NCBI GenBank assembly: GCA_045541915.1
Contig: JAZQJZ010000012.1
Location: forward strand, 124,001 to 188,000
Length of the DNA: 64,000 nt
Direction: 5' to 3'
From: RGIG5579 sp045541915
Lineage (GTDB): Bacteria > Bacillota > Clostridia > Oscillospirales > SIG627
Made by a program: the position numbers and the translations under genes. Shown here in pieces: positions 49,062 to 57,148 of this stretch. The notes beneath the pieces are model-generated. The model made no database searches. It worked only from the letters and a program-made list of their open reading frames with translations, and had not been told where the DNA came from. Within the stretch, counting starts at the first letter, position 1; each line of letters opens with the position of its first letter.

Positions 49062-49170
49062 CGAAAGAAGAAATCTTGGGGTATCAAGATGGTAAATTTC
49101 CATTTCGCAGAAATCTGTTCCTCCTTATAGGGTAATTATTGATTTATCAATACAAAACGTTTCTAAAGTT

Positions 49171-49800
49171 ATGGTAGAAGGCAAAAAGCCTATCAAAAAT
49201 GGAATGGATCGCTTAAAAGCCCTTATTTTCAATGATTATCGCTTCAAAACGCAACATCAATACAAAAATGCGAAAAGCAATTATGGCATATGGAAAGCAG
49301 CTCGTGATCTGGCCCTAATTGACATCTTAGTAAGTACCGGCATACGAATTGCAGAAGCATCAAATATATCGTTAGACGACATCATAATATCAGAACGCAC
49401 TATTTTAATTCATGGAAAAGGGCGTAAGCAAAGGTTAATATATATTTCTTGTTCTGAAACTTGGACAAACTTAATGCAATGGATTAAGTTAAGAAAGTCT
49501 TGCATTACCAATACCAATAAAATCTTTATTAACCGTTACGGTGAGCAATTGAGCATACATGGGATCGAGTACATATACAACAATCTAAAAACACGGGCTG
49601 GAATCAATTCGCAATCCACTCCCCATTATCTGCGACACACTTTTGCTACAAATCTTTTAGCAAACGGAGCTGATTTGCGATCTGTTCAAGAAATACTGGG
49701 ACACAGCAGTGTTTCAACTACAGAAATATACACAGAGGTAACAACCAAAAGAAAAAACCAAGTCTTAAACAAATACAATTACAGAAACAGATTAATATAA
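49171..49800 (+). pseudogene. N-terminally truncated tyrosine recombinase
   Basis: 209 residues comprising only the catalytic domain: R59 (STGIRIAEA), K83 (HGKGRKQR), H152 and R155 (HYLRHTFA), H178 (LGHSS), Y187 (TEIYTEV), i.e. all six catalytic residues. The core-binding N-terminal domain is missing: a stop lies 25 codons upstream and no ribosome site precedes the ATG. XerC/D-like rather than the Tn916-like remnant at 46077. Strongly A/T-rich codons (AAT, ATA, TTA). It may be inactive, or act if an unusual start is used. Confidence 0.75.
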
Positions 49801-49821
49801 CCCAATTATCACACAAAAGAG

Positions 49822-49850
49822 TTGATTTGTTTCGATTTGTGTGGTAAACT
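49822..49850 (+). promoter_or_regulatory. Promoter of the DUF3990 module
   Basis: TTGATT, 17-bp spacer, TAAACT, just upstream of the first gene; again a short leader. Confidence 0.55.
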
Positions 49851-49866
49851 ATAGATGGTGATGAGT

Positions 49867-50163
49867 ATGATTATAAATTCAGTCCTCAAAAACGAGGCAA
49901 TTCGCAATGAACAAATGATATGCGAATACGAAAAATTGATCTCGGAACTGCCGAAGGGTTCTTTGATTTGCCGTAAGAAGGAATACTATTACTTGAAATA
50001 TCGAAAAGACGGCAAGGTATGCGATGAGTACATCGGTAAGGACCCCGAGATCGTAGAGACAATCAAAGAGCAAATTGAGCGCCGAAAGCATTATGAAAAA
50101 ATGCTCTCGGCATTAAAGAGGGAGAAAAAAACGATAACAAAGATGATGGAGGGGTTACAATGA
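49867..50163 (+). CDS. Small helical protein (DUF6788-like), first gene of module
   Basis: 98 residues from ATG 49867 (GGTGATGAG upstream; in-frame ATGs at 49855 and 49861 are alternatives). Contains ELPKGSLICRKKEYYYLKYRKDGKVCDEYIGKD, a pattern typical of DUF6788 proteins, followed by a charged helix (KEQIERRKHYEKMLSALKREKK). Overlaps the DUF3990 gene by 4 nt. Probably a DNA-binding or antitoxin-like partner; inferred from size and position. Confidence 0.6.
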   Translation: MIINSVLKNEAIRNEQMICEYEKLISELPKGSLICRKKEYYYLKYRKDGKVCDEYIGKDPEIVETIKEQIERRKHYEKMLSALKREKKTITKMMEGLQ

Positions 50164-50645
50164 TTTTATATCATGGAAATACCGATCTCATAGATCAGCC
50201 TGAAATTCGGGTGGGCGAGGTCTTTTTGGATTTCGGTGTTGGTTTTTATACCACCACTTCCTACGAGCAAGCGGAGCGTTGGGCAAGAATTAAAATGCGC
50301 AGAAATAATACAAATATTGGATACGTATCCATTTATGAGTTTGATTTCGAACAAGCAAAGAAAGATTTGAAAATCAAGCGTTTTGAAACCGCAGATGAAG
50401 AATGGCTGAATTTCGTCGTAAAAAATCGAAACGGAGAAAAAGCGGATGACTCTGCCGACCTCCACATCGGTCCGGTTGCCGACGATAACGTGTATCAGTC
50501 AATCCGACTGTTTGAAACAGGCGCTGTGGATGCGGAATATACTGTAAAAAAGCTGAAAATTGAAGTGCTACACGATCAATGGACTTTGCACACGGACAAA
50601 ATCTTAAAGTATCTTACCTTCGTGGAAGCAAAAGAAATCAAATAG
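50160..50645 (+). CDS. DUF3990 protein, ADP-ribosyltransferase-like
   Basis: 161 residues. N-terminal MILYHGNTDLIDQPEI and DFGVGFYTTTSYEQAERWA are the DUF3990 hallmarks and look like the ADP-ribosyltransferase fold (H-Y-type: LYHG ... GFYTT). Toward the end GPVADDNVYQSIRLFETG. Members sit in small multi-gene modules in gut Firmicutes and are suspected toxins. Coupled to the gene before by ATGA and followed at 10 nt by a 78-residue gene. Target unknown. Confidence 0.75.
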   Translation: MILYHGNTDLIDQPEIRVGEVFLDFGVGFYTTTSYEQAERWARIKMRRNNTNIGYVSIYEFDFEQAKKDLKIKRFETADEEWLNFVVKNRNGEKADDSADLHIGPVADDNVYQSIRLFETGAVDAEYTVKKLKIEVLHDQWTLHTDKILKYLTFVEAKEIK

Positions 50646-50655
50646 GAGGAGCAGA

Positions 50656-50892
50656 ATGGGACAGGAACAATTTGCGGCAATGATGCCCTATATCAGCGCC
50701 GATTTGGTGCGCCTTATTTCAGAAAAGCAGAATATACCGAGCGAAGAAGCAATTGCAAAGCTTTACGCTTCCAAACTTTACGAAGCACTGGAAAAGGAAG
50801 AAACGAAGGTTTGGCAATATAGCACTCAAATGCTCTATTCCCTATTGGAGCAAGAGGAAAAGAACGGAACCATTCAGTTCCCTGATGTATAA
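50656..50892 (+). CDS. Small protein of the DUF3990 module
   Basis: 78 residues, ATG 50656 after AGGAGG. MMPYISADLVRLISEKQNIPSEEAIAKLYASKLYEALEKEETKVWQYSTQMLYSLLEQE: all-helical, acidic. I recognise the pattern as a usual neighbour of DUF3990 and DUF3791 genes but know no function. Acidic helical composition fits an antitoxin or adaptor. Confidence 0.65.
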   Translation: MGQEQFAAMMPYISADLVRLISEKQNIPSEEAIAKLYASKLYEALEKEETKVWQYSTQMLYSLLEQEEKNGTIQFPDV

Positions 50893-50904
50893 GGAGTGAG
50901 ATTT

Positions 50905-51120
50905 ATGAGTAAAGAAATGACCTTTACCGTGTTTTGTCTTGAGAGTTATAAAAGACACCGTGGTCTCACCGGTAAAGCGGTAGCAAAACTCTTCCGCGAT
51001 TACGGCGTGTTCGATTATATTTATGAATTCTATGACGTGCTTCACACGACAGGACACAACTATATCAACAACGATATTGATATTTATCTGAAATCCAGAG
51101 GGGCAGTCATATCCGCCTAA
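50905..51120 (+). CDS. DUF3791 protein
   Basis: 71 residues from ATG 50905; AAGGAG overlaps the stop of the previous gene. Pattern FCLESYKRHRGLTGKAVAKLFRDYGVFDYIYEFYDVLHTTGHNYINNDIDIYLKSRG is DUF3791. It always travels with DUF3990-type genes in my knowledge of these modules. Probably an antitoxin or accessory subunit; unproven. Confidence 0.75.
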   Translation: MSKEMTFTVFCLESYKRHRGLTGKAVAKLFRDYGVFDYIYEFYDVLHTTGHNYINNDIDIYLKSRGAVISA

Positions 51121-51154
51121 TATGATAAGAAAGTATATAGTCAAGGAGATCTCA

Positions 51155-52150
51155 ATGAAATTTATTCGTTATATCAACGGTTTGCTTGCGGTTATCTTTC
51201 TGCTTACTGCACTTTCTTTTGCAGTATATGCAGAAGAGGCATCCTCCACTGTTGACATTGAAAATAGCACAACTCAAACGCAAGAAGCAGACTCACAAGA
51301 TAATTTCAGCAGGGATGACGATCAGAAACAACTGGAAGAATCATTGGCTTTAAACAAAGAATTGCTGAATGTGTACCAAACCTGGACGGCTATTATTAGT
51401 ATCGTCTTGATTCTTGTTACAATTTTTGGAATCGCATTTCCGTTATATTCCAATTCTCAAATTGATAAAAAGATCAACAAAGCCACAAAGAAGCTGCGAG
51501 AAGAAACCGAGAATATACTGGAGAAAAATGTTTGCATGAACAATGCGCTTATGTTATCCGCATCCGGAGATCATTGGGCATCTAACGAAATCCTGAAAGA
51601 TATTTTGAAACAAGATCAGCAAAATTCATATCTTCATTTACTGATCGGAAGAAACTATTTTTTGCAGTATGAAGGTGAAAATTCACCTCAAAAACTGGAT
51701 GACCAAGATTTGAAAAACATTGAAGATGCCATAAATCATTATCTGTTTGTTGCAAGCCATTCCAAAACGGAAGACAAATACTACGAATTAGGCGTAATTT
51801 TTCCAAATAGCATTATCCATGAACTGTGTATGCTTACCATGAAACTCCTTAAGCATTCCATGGAGGGGCAATGTGCCAATTATCATAAACTCACGGTATC
51901 TGTTATCAAAGCAATTGAAAAAGTTCTTGGAATCAAAACTTTTGATGATATCGCAAACGGCGAACCAACCGACGTGCATATTATGAATTACATCATCCTG
52001 AATCACGAATTGGCAAAGAGCTATGTGCATTTTGGCAACGTAAAAGCCAAGGAACAATACTTATATGCTTTAAAGTTATATTCCATCTCGGCAGATATGA
52101 ACTATGAAGACGAGATAAAAGCGTGCAAAGCCGCCCTCTCCAAGTTATGA
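51155..52150 (+). CDS. Exported, membrane-anchored protein of unknown function
   Basis: 331 residues from ATG 51155 (AAGGAG 7 nt upstream). Signal peptide-like start (YINGLLAVIFLLTALSFAVYAEEA), a Thr/Gln/Asp-rich linker, a membrane helix (about 80-102, WTAIISIVLILVTIFGIAFPLY), then a coiled-coil (KKINKATKKLREETENILEK) and a helical region with TPR-like spacing (YLHLLIGRNYFLQYE ... ELAKSYVHFGNVKAKEQYLYALKLY). No family recognised. It follows the DUF3791 gene by 34 nt and may be the membrane part of that module. Confidence 0.6.
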   Translation: MKFIRYINGLLAVIFLLTALSFAVYAEEASSTVDIENSTTQTQEADSQDNFSRDDDQKQLEESLALNKELLNVYQTWTAIISIVLILVTIFGIAFPLYSNSQIDKKINKATKKLREETENILEKNVCMNNALMLSASGDHWASNEILKDILKQDQQNSYLHLLIGRNYFLQYEGENSPQKLDDQDLKNIEDAINHYLFVASHSKTEDKYYELGVIFPNSIIHELCMLTMKLLKHSMEGQCANYHKLTVSVIKAIEKVLGIKTFDDIANGEPTDVHIMNYIILNHELAKSYVHFGNVKAKEQYLYALKLYSISADMNYEDEIKACKAALSKL

Positions 52151-52197
52151 GTTCCCTTTCGCACATTTAATGCATTCCAACTGCAATGCTCTGTATA

Positions 52198-52240
52198 AAA
52201 GGAACTGCTTCTCTAAATTATGAGAAGCAGTTCCTTTATG
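52198..52240. terminator. Bidirectional terminator
   Basis: AAGGAACTGCTTCTC TAAATTAT GAGAAGCAGTTCCTT, 15-bp stem, between convergent genes. Rest of gap 52151-52305 has no gene. Confidence 0.88.
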
Positions 52241-52305
52241 CTTTGGTTTCATATTGTATCATCCGGGGAATATTGCAATCTTATCAAGCTTTTTCTTTAT
52301 AAAAA

Positions 52306-52839
52306 TTACTTGTATAGAGAATATACTCCTACCCCATCAACATCAGTACGCAAAACAACTTTTTCTTCTACCAACCGATCCAGCATTGCAACCGTTTGAG
52401 CCTTACTAACATCAAAATACACTGCGGCATCGTATGCTGTAATGTTTATTGTTGCTCTTATGTAATCAAGCAAATTCTGCTCTGTAAGCCCCAAAGGCGC
52501 GATGCCACAATCAAACGTGACTCCTTTTCCATTTTTGATTGCTTCAAAAATATCTGAATACGTATCCTTAAACTTCTTTAACTCCAGTAGGGTTGCCTTA
52601 TTCGCTTCCCCTATATCATTTTTATTTTGATCCAACTTGTGCTGAAAGAAAACAACGACAATCGGAATACAAATCGTAGCAATCGCACCAACCCATCCTG
52701 CAACAGCAGAGATAGCATCCCAATTGTTATCCAAAGTAGGAGCATAAGTTATTTTGAATCCTAAAAGTGCCAAAATAATAACAGCAACAATCTCCATCAT
52801 CACCAGCCAAAACAGCGACGATCTAAAAAACTTCTTCAT
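52306..52839 (-). CDS. Two-helix membrane protein with C-terminal winged-helix-like domain
   Basis: 177 residues. Two membrane helices (FWLVMMEIVAVIILALLGF and ISAVAGWVGAIATICIPIVVVFF), a charged linker, and a C-terminal part TAYDAAVYFDVSKAQTVAMLDRLVEEKVVLRTDVDGVGVYSL that reads as a winged-helix domain. A membrane-tethered DNA-binding or protein-interaction module is possible; no family recognised. Last gene of the island, on its own promoter. Confidence 0.6.
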   Translation of the reverse strand: MKKFFRSSLFWLVMMEIVAVIILALLGFKITYAPTLDNNWDAISAVAGWVGAIATICIPIVVVFFQHKLDQNKNDIGEANKATLLELKKFKDTYSDIFEAIKNGKGVTFDCGIAPLGLTEQNLLDYIRATINITAYDAAVYFDVSKAQTVAMLDRLVEEKVVLRTDVDGVGVYSLYK

Positions 52840-52916
52840 AACACACCTCTATTTGATTAAAACGATATTGGTCAGTGCTTTCGGACCTGTAACAAGCATT
52901 CTTCCATCCTAATCAT

Positions 52917-52946
52917 ATTATACCGAAATATAGCCTGAGAAGTCAA
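52917..52946 (-). promoter_or_regulatory. Promoter of the membrane wHTH gene
   Basis: Minus strand TTGACT, 18-bp spacer, TATAAT. Confidence 0.65.
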
Positions 52947-52950
52947 TTGT

Positions 52951-53079
52951 TTAAGGCAAACAGTCTAAATGACTGTTTGGTAGCCGACGGGTGCGAAGGC
53001 GGGTACCGTGAGCCGTGCGGAGCGGTCGCCGAGCAGTGGGGATTTGCAGCGCAAAGTCCTGTCCCGTCATCCGCACCAA
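52951..53079 (+). repeat. 129-bp structured repeat, right copy
   Basis: Same length as the copy at 45792. Stems as in the left copy; closing pair GGTGCG (52990) with CGCACC (53072). Substitutions that fall in the stems convert Watson-Crick to G-T pairs on the plus strand (ACCGC to ACCGT, GCCC to GTCC, CGTACC versus CGCACC). Confidence 0.75.
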
Positions 53080-53119
53080 CAAAACGGATACCGAAAAATC
53101 GGTATCCGTTTTTTGCTTT
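53061..53119 (+). repeat. Duplicated tRNA-Leu 3' end plus terminator (distal attachment site)
   Basis: Matches 45691-45750: 18 bases of the tRNA 3' end (GTCCCGTCATCCGCACCA) then the terminator stem, with one substitution, one missing A, and the loop reading AAAAA instead of TTTTT. As in tRNA-targeted islands, this should be the displaced original 3' end. It also serves as terminator for the zip gene from the other side. Confidence 0.75.
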
Positions 53120-53136
53120 GTATGTTGATTCTTTTT

Positions 53137-53889
53137 TTATCCCAGGAGGACATCGAAAACCAGCATGAGACAAAAGCCAACCAAAAGCGCATAGGTGGCA
53201 CCTCTTTGGCTACCGTGAGCGTGGGTCTCGGGAATCATTTCATCGCTGATGACATAGAGCATCGTGCCGCCGGCATAGGCCAGGGCAAACGGAAGAATGG
53301 CAGAAGCGAGATTGACGGCAAAATATCCCAGGAGAGTCCCTGCCACTTCCACCAAGCCGGTGAGAAGCGCGCAGATGAAGGTTTTACGAGGTGAGACCCC
53401 GGCAGCGAGCATGGGACCGATGATCACCATTCCCTCGGGAATATTCTGTAATGCGATACCGCCGGCAATAAGAAGCGCTTGGGAAGAATCCCCGGTGCCG
53501 AAGCTGACACCGGCCGCAATCCCCTCCGGCAGGTTATGAATGGCAATGGCAGAAACAAAAAGCAACACTTTTCCGAGCTTTGCATTGTAATGCACTTCAT
53601 TCTCTTCCCCGGCAAGCTTATGAAGATGAGGTACCAGGCGATCCACAAGATTCAAACATACCGCGCCGGCAAAAATACCGGTGACAGCATAAAGAAGTCC
53701 CCAATCTCCTCCATATTCCACAGAGGGAATCACCAGCCCCAGCACCGCGGCAGCCAGCATTACACCGGCGGCAAAGGAAAGCACAATATCCGAAAAACGG
53801 TGAGACATTTTTTTGAACAAAAATCCCACCAGCGATCCAAAGACCGTTGCGCCGCCTACTCCCAGCGCAGTCAAAAGTACCAGTTCCAT
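53137..53889 (-). CDS. ZIP-family metal transporter
   Basis: 250 residues from ATG 53889 (AAAGGAAAA upstream). Eight membrane segments with the ZIP motifs in helices IV and V: AIAIHNLPEGIAAGVSFG and GGIALQNIPEGMVI; a short His-containing loop (LVPHLHKLAGE). Similar to ZupT/GufA. Imports zinc or other divalent metals. Single gene with consensus promoter and a DtxR-like half-site at the start point. Confidence 0.92.
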   Translation of the reverse strand: MELVLLTALGVGGATVFGSLVGFLFKKMSHRFSDIVLSFAAGVMLAAAVLGLVIPSVEYGGDWGLLYAVTGIFAGAVCLNLVDRLVPHLHKLAGEENEVHYNAKLGKVLLFVSAIAIHNLPEGIAAGVSFGTGDSSQALLIAGGIALQNIPEGMVIIGPMLAAGVSPRKTFICALLTGLVEVAGTLLGYFAVNLASAILPFALAYAGGTMLYVISDEMIPETHAHGSQRGATYALLVGFCLMLVFDVLLG

Positions 53890-53970
53890 ACTCTTTTCCT
53901 TTCCAAAAAACGCTTTCACTTTCCAAAAAAGGAGAAAAAGGCTCTCTTTTTTTGTTTGATTTATTTATTA

Positions 53971-54014
53971 TTTTAGGTTGCCTTCATTATATCGATTGGC
54001 ACTTTTAGTGTCAA
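53971..54014 (-). promoter_or_regulatory. Promoter of the ZIP transporter with possible metalloregulator site
   Basis: Minus strand TTGACA (54009-54014), 17-bp spacer, TATAAT (53986-53991). TTAGGTTGCCT (53973-53983) near the transcription start resembles a DtxR/MntR-type box. Confidence 0.65.
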
Positions 54015-54066
54015 TAGCCAACTCCCTTAAAACAATTCGGTTTAACCGCTGATAACCCCAATTTCC

Positions 54067-54095
54067 TTGACAACAAAATATGGGTATGGTATATT
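54067..54095 (+). promoter_or_regulatory. Promoter of the GH2 gene
   Basis: TTGACA, 17-bp spacer, TATATT, 19 bp before the ATG. Confidence 0.85.
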
Positions 54096-54113
54096 TTTTA
54101 GCGAGGTGAGACT

Positions 54114-56945
54114 ATGAGAATTTACGAAAACAGACAAAAAACAAGTGAAAACCGTTTACCCCCCAGAAGTCACTATATTCCCGGAGGAAAGTCCGAATAT
54201 ACCCTCCTGAACGGCACTTGGAATTTTGCATATTTTAAGAGAGATATCGATGTTCCGGAAACGATCGAAAACTGGGATTCGATTCCCGTGCCTTCTTGCT
54301 GGCAACTTTACGGCTATGAATCTCCCAATTACACCAATGTGAACTATCCCTATCCCTGTGATCCCCCTTATGTTCCCGATGACAACCCTTGCGGTGTTTA
54401 CCAAAGAAGCTTTTTTGTTTCCAAGCTTTGGGGAAAAATGTATCTTCACTTTGAGGGAGTTTCCTCCTGTGCCTTCGTTTCTGTGAACGGAACGGAAATC
54501 GGATTTACCCAAGGAAGCCGACTGGGTGCAGAATTTGATATTACCGATACAGTGGTAGAGGGTGAAAATATTTTGACCGTCAAGGTCTTAAAGTGGTGTT
54601 GCGGCAGTTACCTGGAAGATCAGGACGCTTTCCGCTACAACGGTATTTTCCGGGATGTTTATCTGCTTCAGCGTCCCCAGGGGCACCTGGGCGACATTGA
54701 GATCCTGCCCAATGATAAAACCATCAAGATCCGCCTGAACGGCAAAGCCAAGGTTCGTATTCTGGAAAAGGAAAATGAACTGTTTGGCGGAGAAATGGAA
54801 AACGAAATGGATTTTTCTCCCCAGGATCCTATTTTATGGAATGCAGAAAAACCCTTCCTTTACACCGTTATATTGGAACGGAACGGCGAAGAGATCACCC
54901 TTCGCACCGGCTTGAGAAAAATCGAGATTTCCGATCGGTTTGAGCTTTTGATCAACGGTGTTTCCGTGAAGCTCCACGGCGTGAATCATCACGATACCTC
55001 AAAATTTGGAGGTTGGTGCCAATCCGGAGAGGATCTGCGACACGACCTTGAAAAAATGAAGGAATTGAACATCAACTGCATCCGTACCTCCCATTACCCT
55101 CCCTCTCCTAAATTTATGGAAATGTGCGACGAAATGGGATTTTACGTGATTTGTGAAACGGACATTGAAACCCACGGCTTCATCCGCCGGTTCCCCAATG
55201 TAAAATACGGCTATGACGTGGAGACCGGTGATTGGCCCTGCACCGATCCGGAATGGAAAAAAGAATTTCTGGAAAGAATGGTGCGTATGGTGGAGGAATT
55301 CAAGAACTTTCCCAGCATCATTATGTGGTCCACCGGCAACGAAAGCGGTCACGGCACAAACCAGGCGAATATGATCCGCTGGACCAAAAAGAGAGATCAC
55401 ACAAGACTTCTCCACGCAGAAGAGGCCTCTCGAAAAGGAGAATTCCGCAATCCCGATGTGTATTCCAGAATGTACTCCTCTTTGAAATTACTGGAGGAAT
55501 ATGCCAACAACGACGACATTGATATGCCGGTCTTCCTTTGCGAATACGCTCACGCAATGGGCAACGGCCCCGGAGATGTTTACGATTACAGTGAACTGAT
55601 AGACCGTTATCCCAAACTCATCGGCGGATGCATCTGGGAATGGGCAGATCACGTGGTAACCGACAAGGACGGTGTGGAGCGTTACGGCGGCGATTTCAAG
55701 GATGAATTGACCTCCGACTCCAATTTCTGCTGCGACGGATTACTCTTTGCCGATCGGTCCTACAAAGCCGGTACCTTGGAGGCAAAATATGCCTTCCAGC
55801 CTATGAAGACCCGTTTGGAAAAGGATGTTCTTTGGGTTTATAACCGCTTGGACTTTACCAATCTGGACGAATACGCCTTCCGATATGAAATTCAGGTGGA
55901 TGGCAAATGCATCAAAACCGAATCCCTCTCCCTTTCTGTGACACCTCACAGTGAAGTACCCGTTACCATCTCTTATCCTGAAGATACCGTCAAGCTCGGC
56001 GCATATCTGAACACTTACCTGGAAAAGGACGGCTTGGTTTATGCACTGACCCAGCATCCTCTTTCCTGCCCCATGGAAAATGAGGAAGCAGGAGAGCTTC
56101 TCATTCCCAAGGAAACCAAGGAAGACTTTCTTTTCGCAGGAGACGGCTTTTCCTATACCTTCTCCAAGCACTATGGCACCTTTACCTCCCTTGTTGTTAA
56201 CTCCCATGAGCAAATGATGAAGAAGGCTGCACTTTCCGCGTTCCGCGCGCCTACGGATAATGATCGCAAGATCAAAGCACTCTGGATGCTGGAGAACATT
56301 TGGCAAGGCGAAAACATCAATGTCTCCTTCTCAAAGGTTTACGACTGTAAAATGGAAGACGGCATCATTTCCGTGACCGGTTCGTTAGCCGGTGTTTCCC
56401 GCACTCCCTTTTTCCGTTACACGCTGAAGGTCTTTGTGGAACAGAGCGGACGGATCCATTTTGATCTGGAGGGCAAGGTGAGAGAAGACGCCTTCTTCCT
56501 GCCTCGACTGGGCTTTGACTTTACATTGCCTGCTGCCTCTCATCACTTCCGTTATTTTGCCCACGGTCCTTACGAAAGCTACTGTGATATGAACCATGCT
56601 TCTCCCATAGGCCTTTATGAAAGCGATGCAGAAAAAGAATACGTGCCTTACGTATTCCCACAAGAGCACGGCAATCATTTCGGTGCAAAGCTCCTGGAGA
56701 TCGGAGACCTGGTGTTCCGTGGAAAAGACCGTTTTGAATTCTGTGTTTCTCATTACAAGGCAGAGGATCTTTACCGGGCAAAGCACACGGATGAACTGAA
56801 AAAAGACGGCAACGTTCATTTGCGCATCGACTACAAGGTATCCGGTGTCGGTTCCGGCGCCTGTGGTCCTGCTTTGAATGAAAAATACCGTTTATCAGAC
56901 AAAAGCATTGCATTTTCATTTACAATTGAACCGACAAAAGCCTGA
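54114..56945 (+). CDS. Beta-galactosidase, GH2 (LacZ-like)
   Basis: 943 residues. GH2 order: sugar-binding jelly roll (YTLLNGTWNF, PVPSCWQLYGYESPNYTNVNYP), Ig-like domain, TIM barrel with NHHDTSKFGG, IRTSHYPPSPKFMEMCDEMGFYVICETDIETHGF, acid/base E410 (MWSTGNESGHG) and nucleophile E477 (FLCEYAHAMGNGPGD), then the C-terminal beta-gal small-chain domain (AFRAPTDNDRK ... YFAHGPYESYCDMNHAS). No signal peptide, so it cleaves imported galactosides. About 80 residues shorter than E. coli LacZ. Single-gene transcript; no sugar transporter adjacent. Confidence 0.94.
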   Translation: MRIYENRQKTSENRLPPRSHYIPGGKSEYTLLNGTWNFAYFKRDIDVPETIENWDSIPVPSCWQLYGYESPNYTNVNYPYPCDPPYVPDDNPCGVYQRSFFVSKLWGKMYLHFEGVSSCAFVSVNGTEIGFTQGSRLGAEFDITDTVVEGENILTVKVLKWCCGSYLEDQDAFRYNGIFRDVYLLQRPQGHLGDIEILPNDKTIKIRLNGKAKVRILEKENELFGGEMENEMDFSPQDPILWNAEKPFLYTVILERNGEEITLRTGLRKIEISDRFELLINGVSVKLHGVNHHDTSKFGGWCQSGEDLRHDLEKMKELNINCIRTSHYPPSPKFMEMCDEMGFYVICETDIETHGFIRRFPNVKYGYDVETGDWPCTDPEWKKEFLERMVRMVEEFKNFPSIIMWSTGNESGHGTNQANMIRWTKKRDHTRLLHAEEASRKGEFRNPDVYSRMYSSLKLLEEYANNDDIDMPVFLCEYAHAMGNGPGDVYDYSELIDRYPKLIGGCIWEWADHVVTDKDGVERYGGDFKDELTSDSNFCCDGLLFADRSYKAGTLEAKYAFQPMKTRLEKDVLWVYNRLDFTNLDEYAFRYEIQVDGKCIKTESLSLSVTPHSEVPVTISYPEDTVKLGAYLNTYLEKDGLVYALTQHPLSCPMENEEAGELLIPKETKEDFLFAGDGFSYTFSKHYGTFTSLVVNSHEQMMKKAALSAFRAPTDNDRKIKALWMLENIWQGENINVSFSKVYDCKMEDGIISVTGSLAGVSRTPFFRYTLKVFVEQSGRIHFDLEGKVREDAFFLPRLGFDFTLPAASHHFRYFAHGPYESYCDMNHASPIGLYESDAEKEYVPYVFPQEHGNHFGAKLLEIGDLVFRGKDRFEFCVSHYKAEDLYRAKHTDELKKDGNVHLRIDYKVSGVGSGACGPALNEKYRLSDKSIAFSFTIEPTKA

Positions 56946-56949
56946 TATT

Positions 56950-56988
56950 CAGAAAGCCACACCCAATTGTGTGGCTTTCTTTTTTTCG
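56950..56988 (+). terminator. Terminator of the GH2 gene
   Basis: AAAGCCACAC CCAATT GTGTGGCTTT then T-run. Confidence 0.88.
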
Positions 56989-57022
56989 GCTGTATGAAAA
57001 AGCTGTCTTTTTCCCAAAACAG

Positions 57023-57052
57023 TTGACTTTCCTCGACAAAATATGGTACAAT
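57023..57052 (+). promoter_or_regulatory. Promoter of the sugar transferase gene
   Basis: TTGACT, 18-bp spacer, TACAAT; about 90-nt leader. Confidence 0.6.
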
Positions 57053-57148
57053 GCTGAAAAGGATGCTTTCATTTTTTGTGAGTTTTTTCTTCCTTTTTCG
57101 AGAGCTTCATCGGTTTTTAACCGAAACAATTACGAGGATGGTGATTTT

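Noticed and set aside
56969..57148. Upstream extension of the sugar transferase frame
   Set aside because: It would start inside the previous terminator and run through the promoter at 57023-57052.
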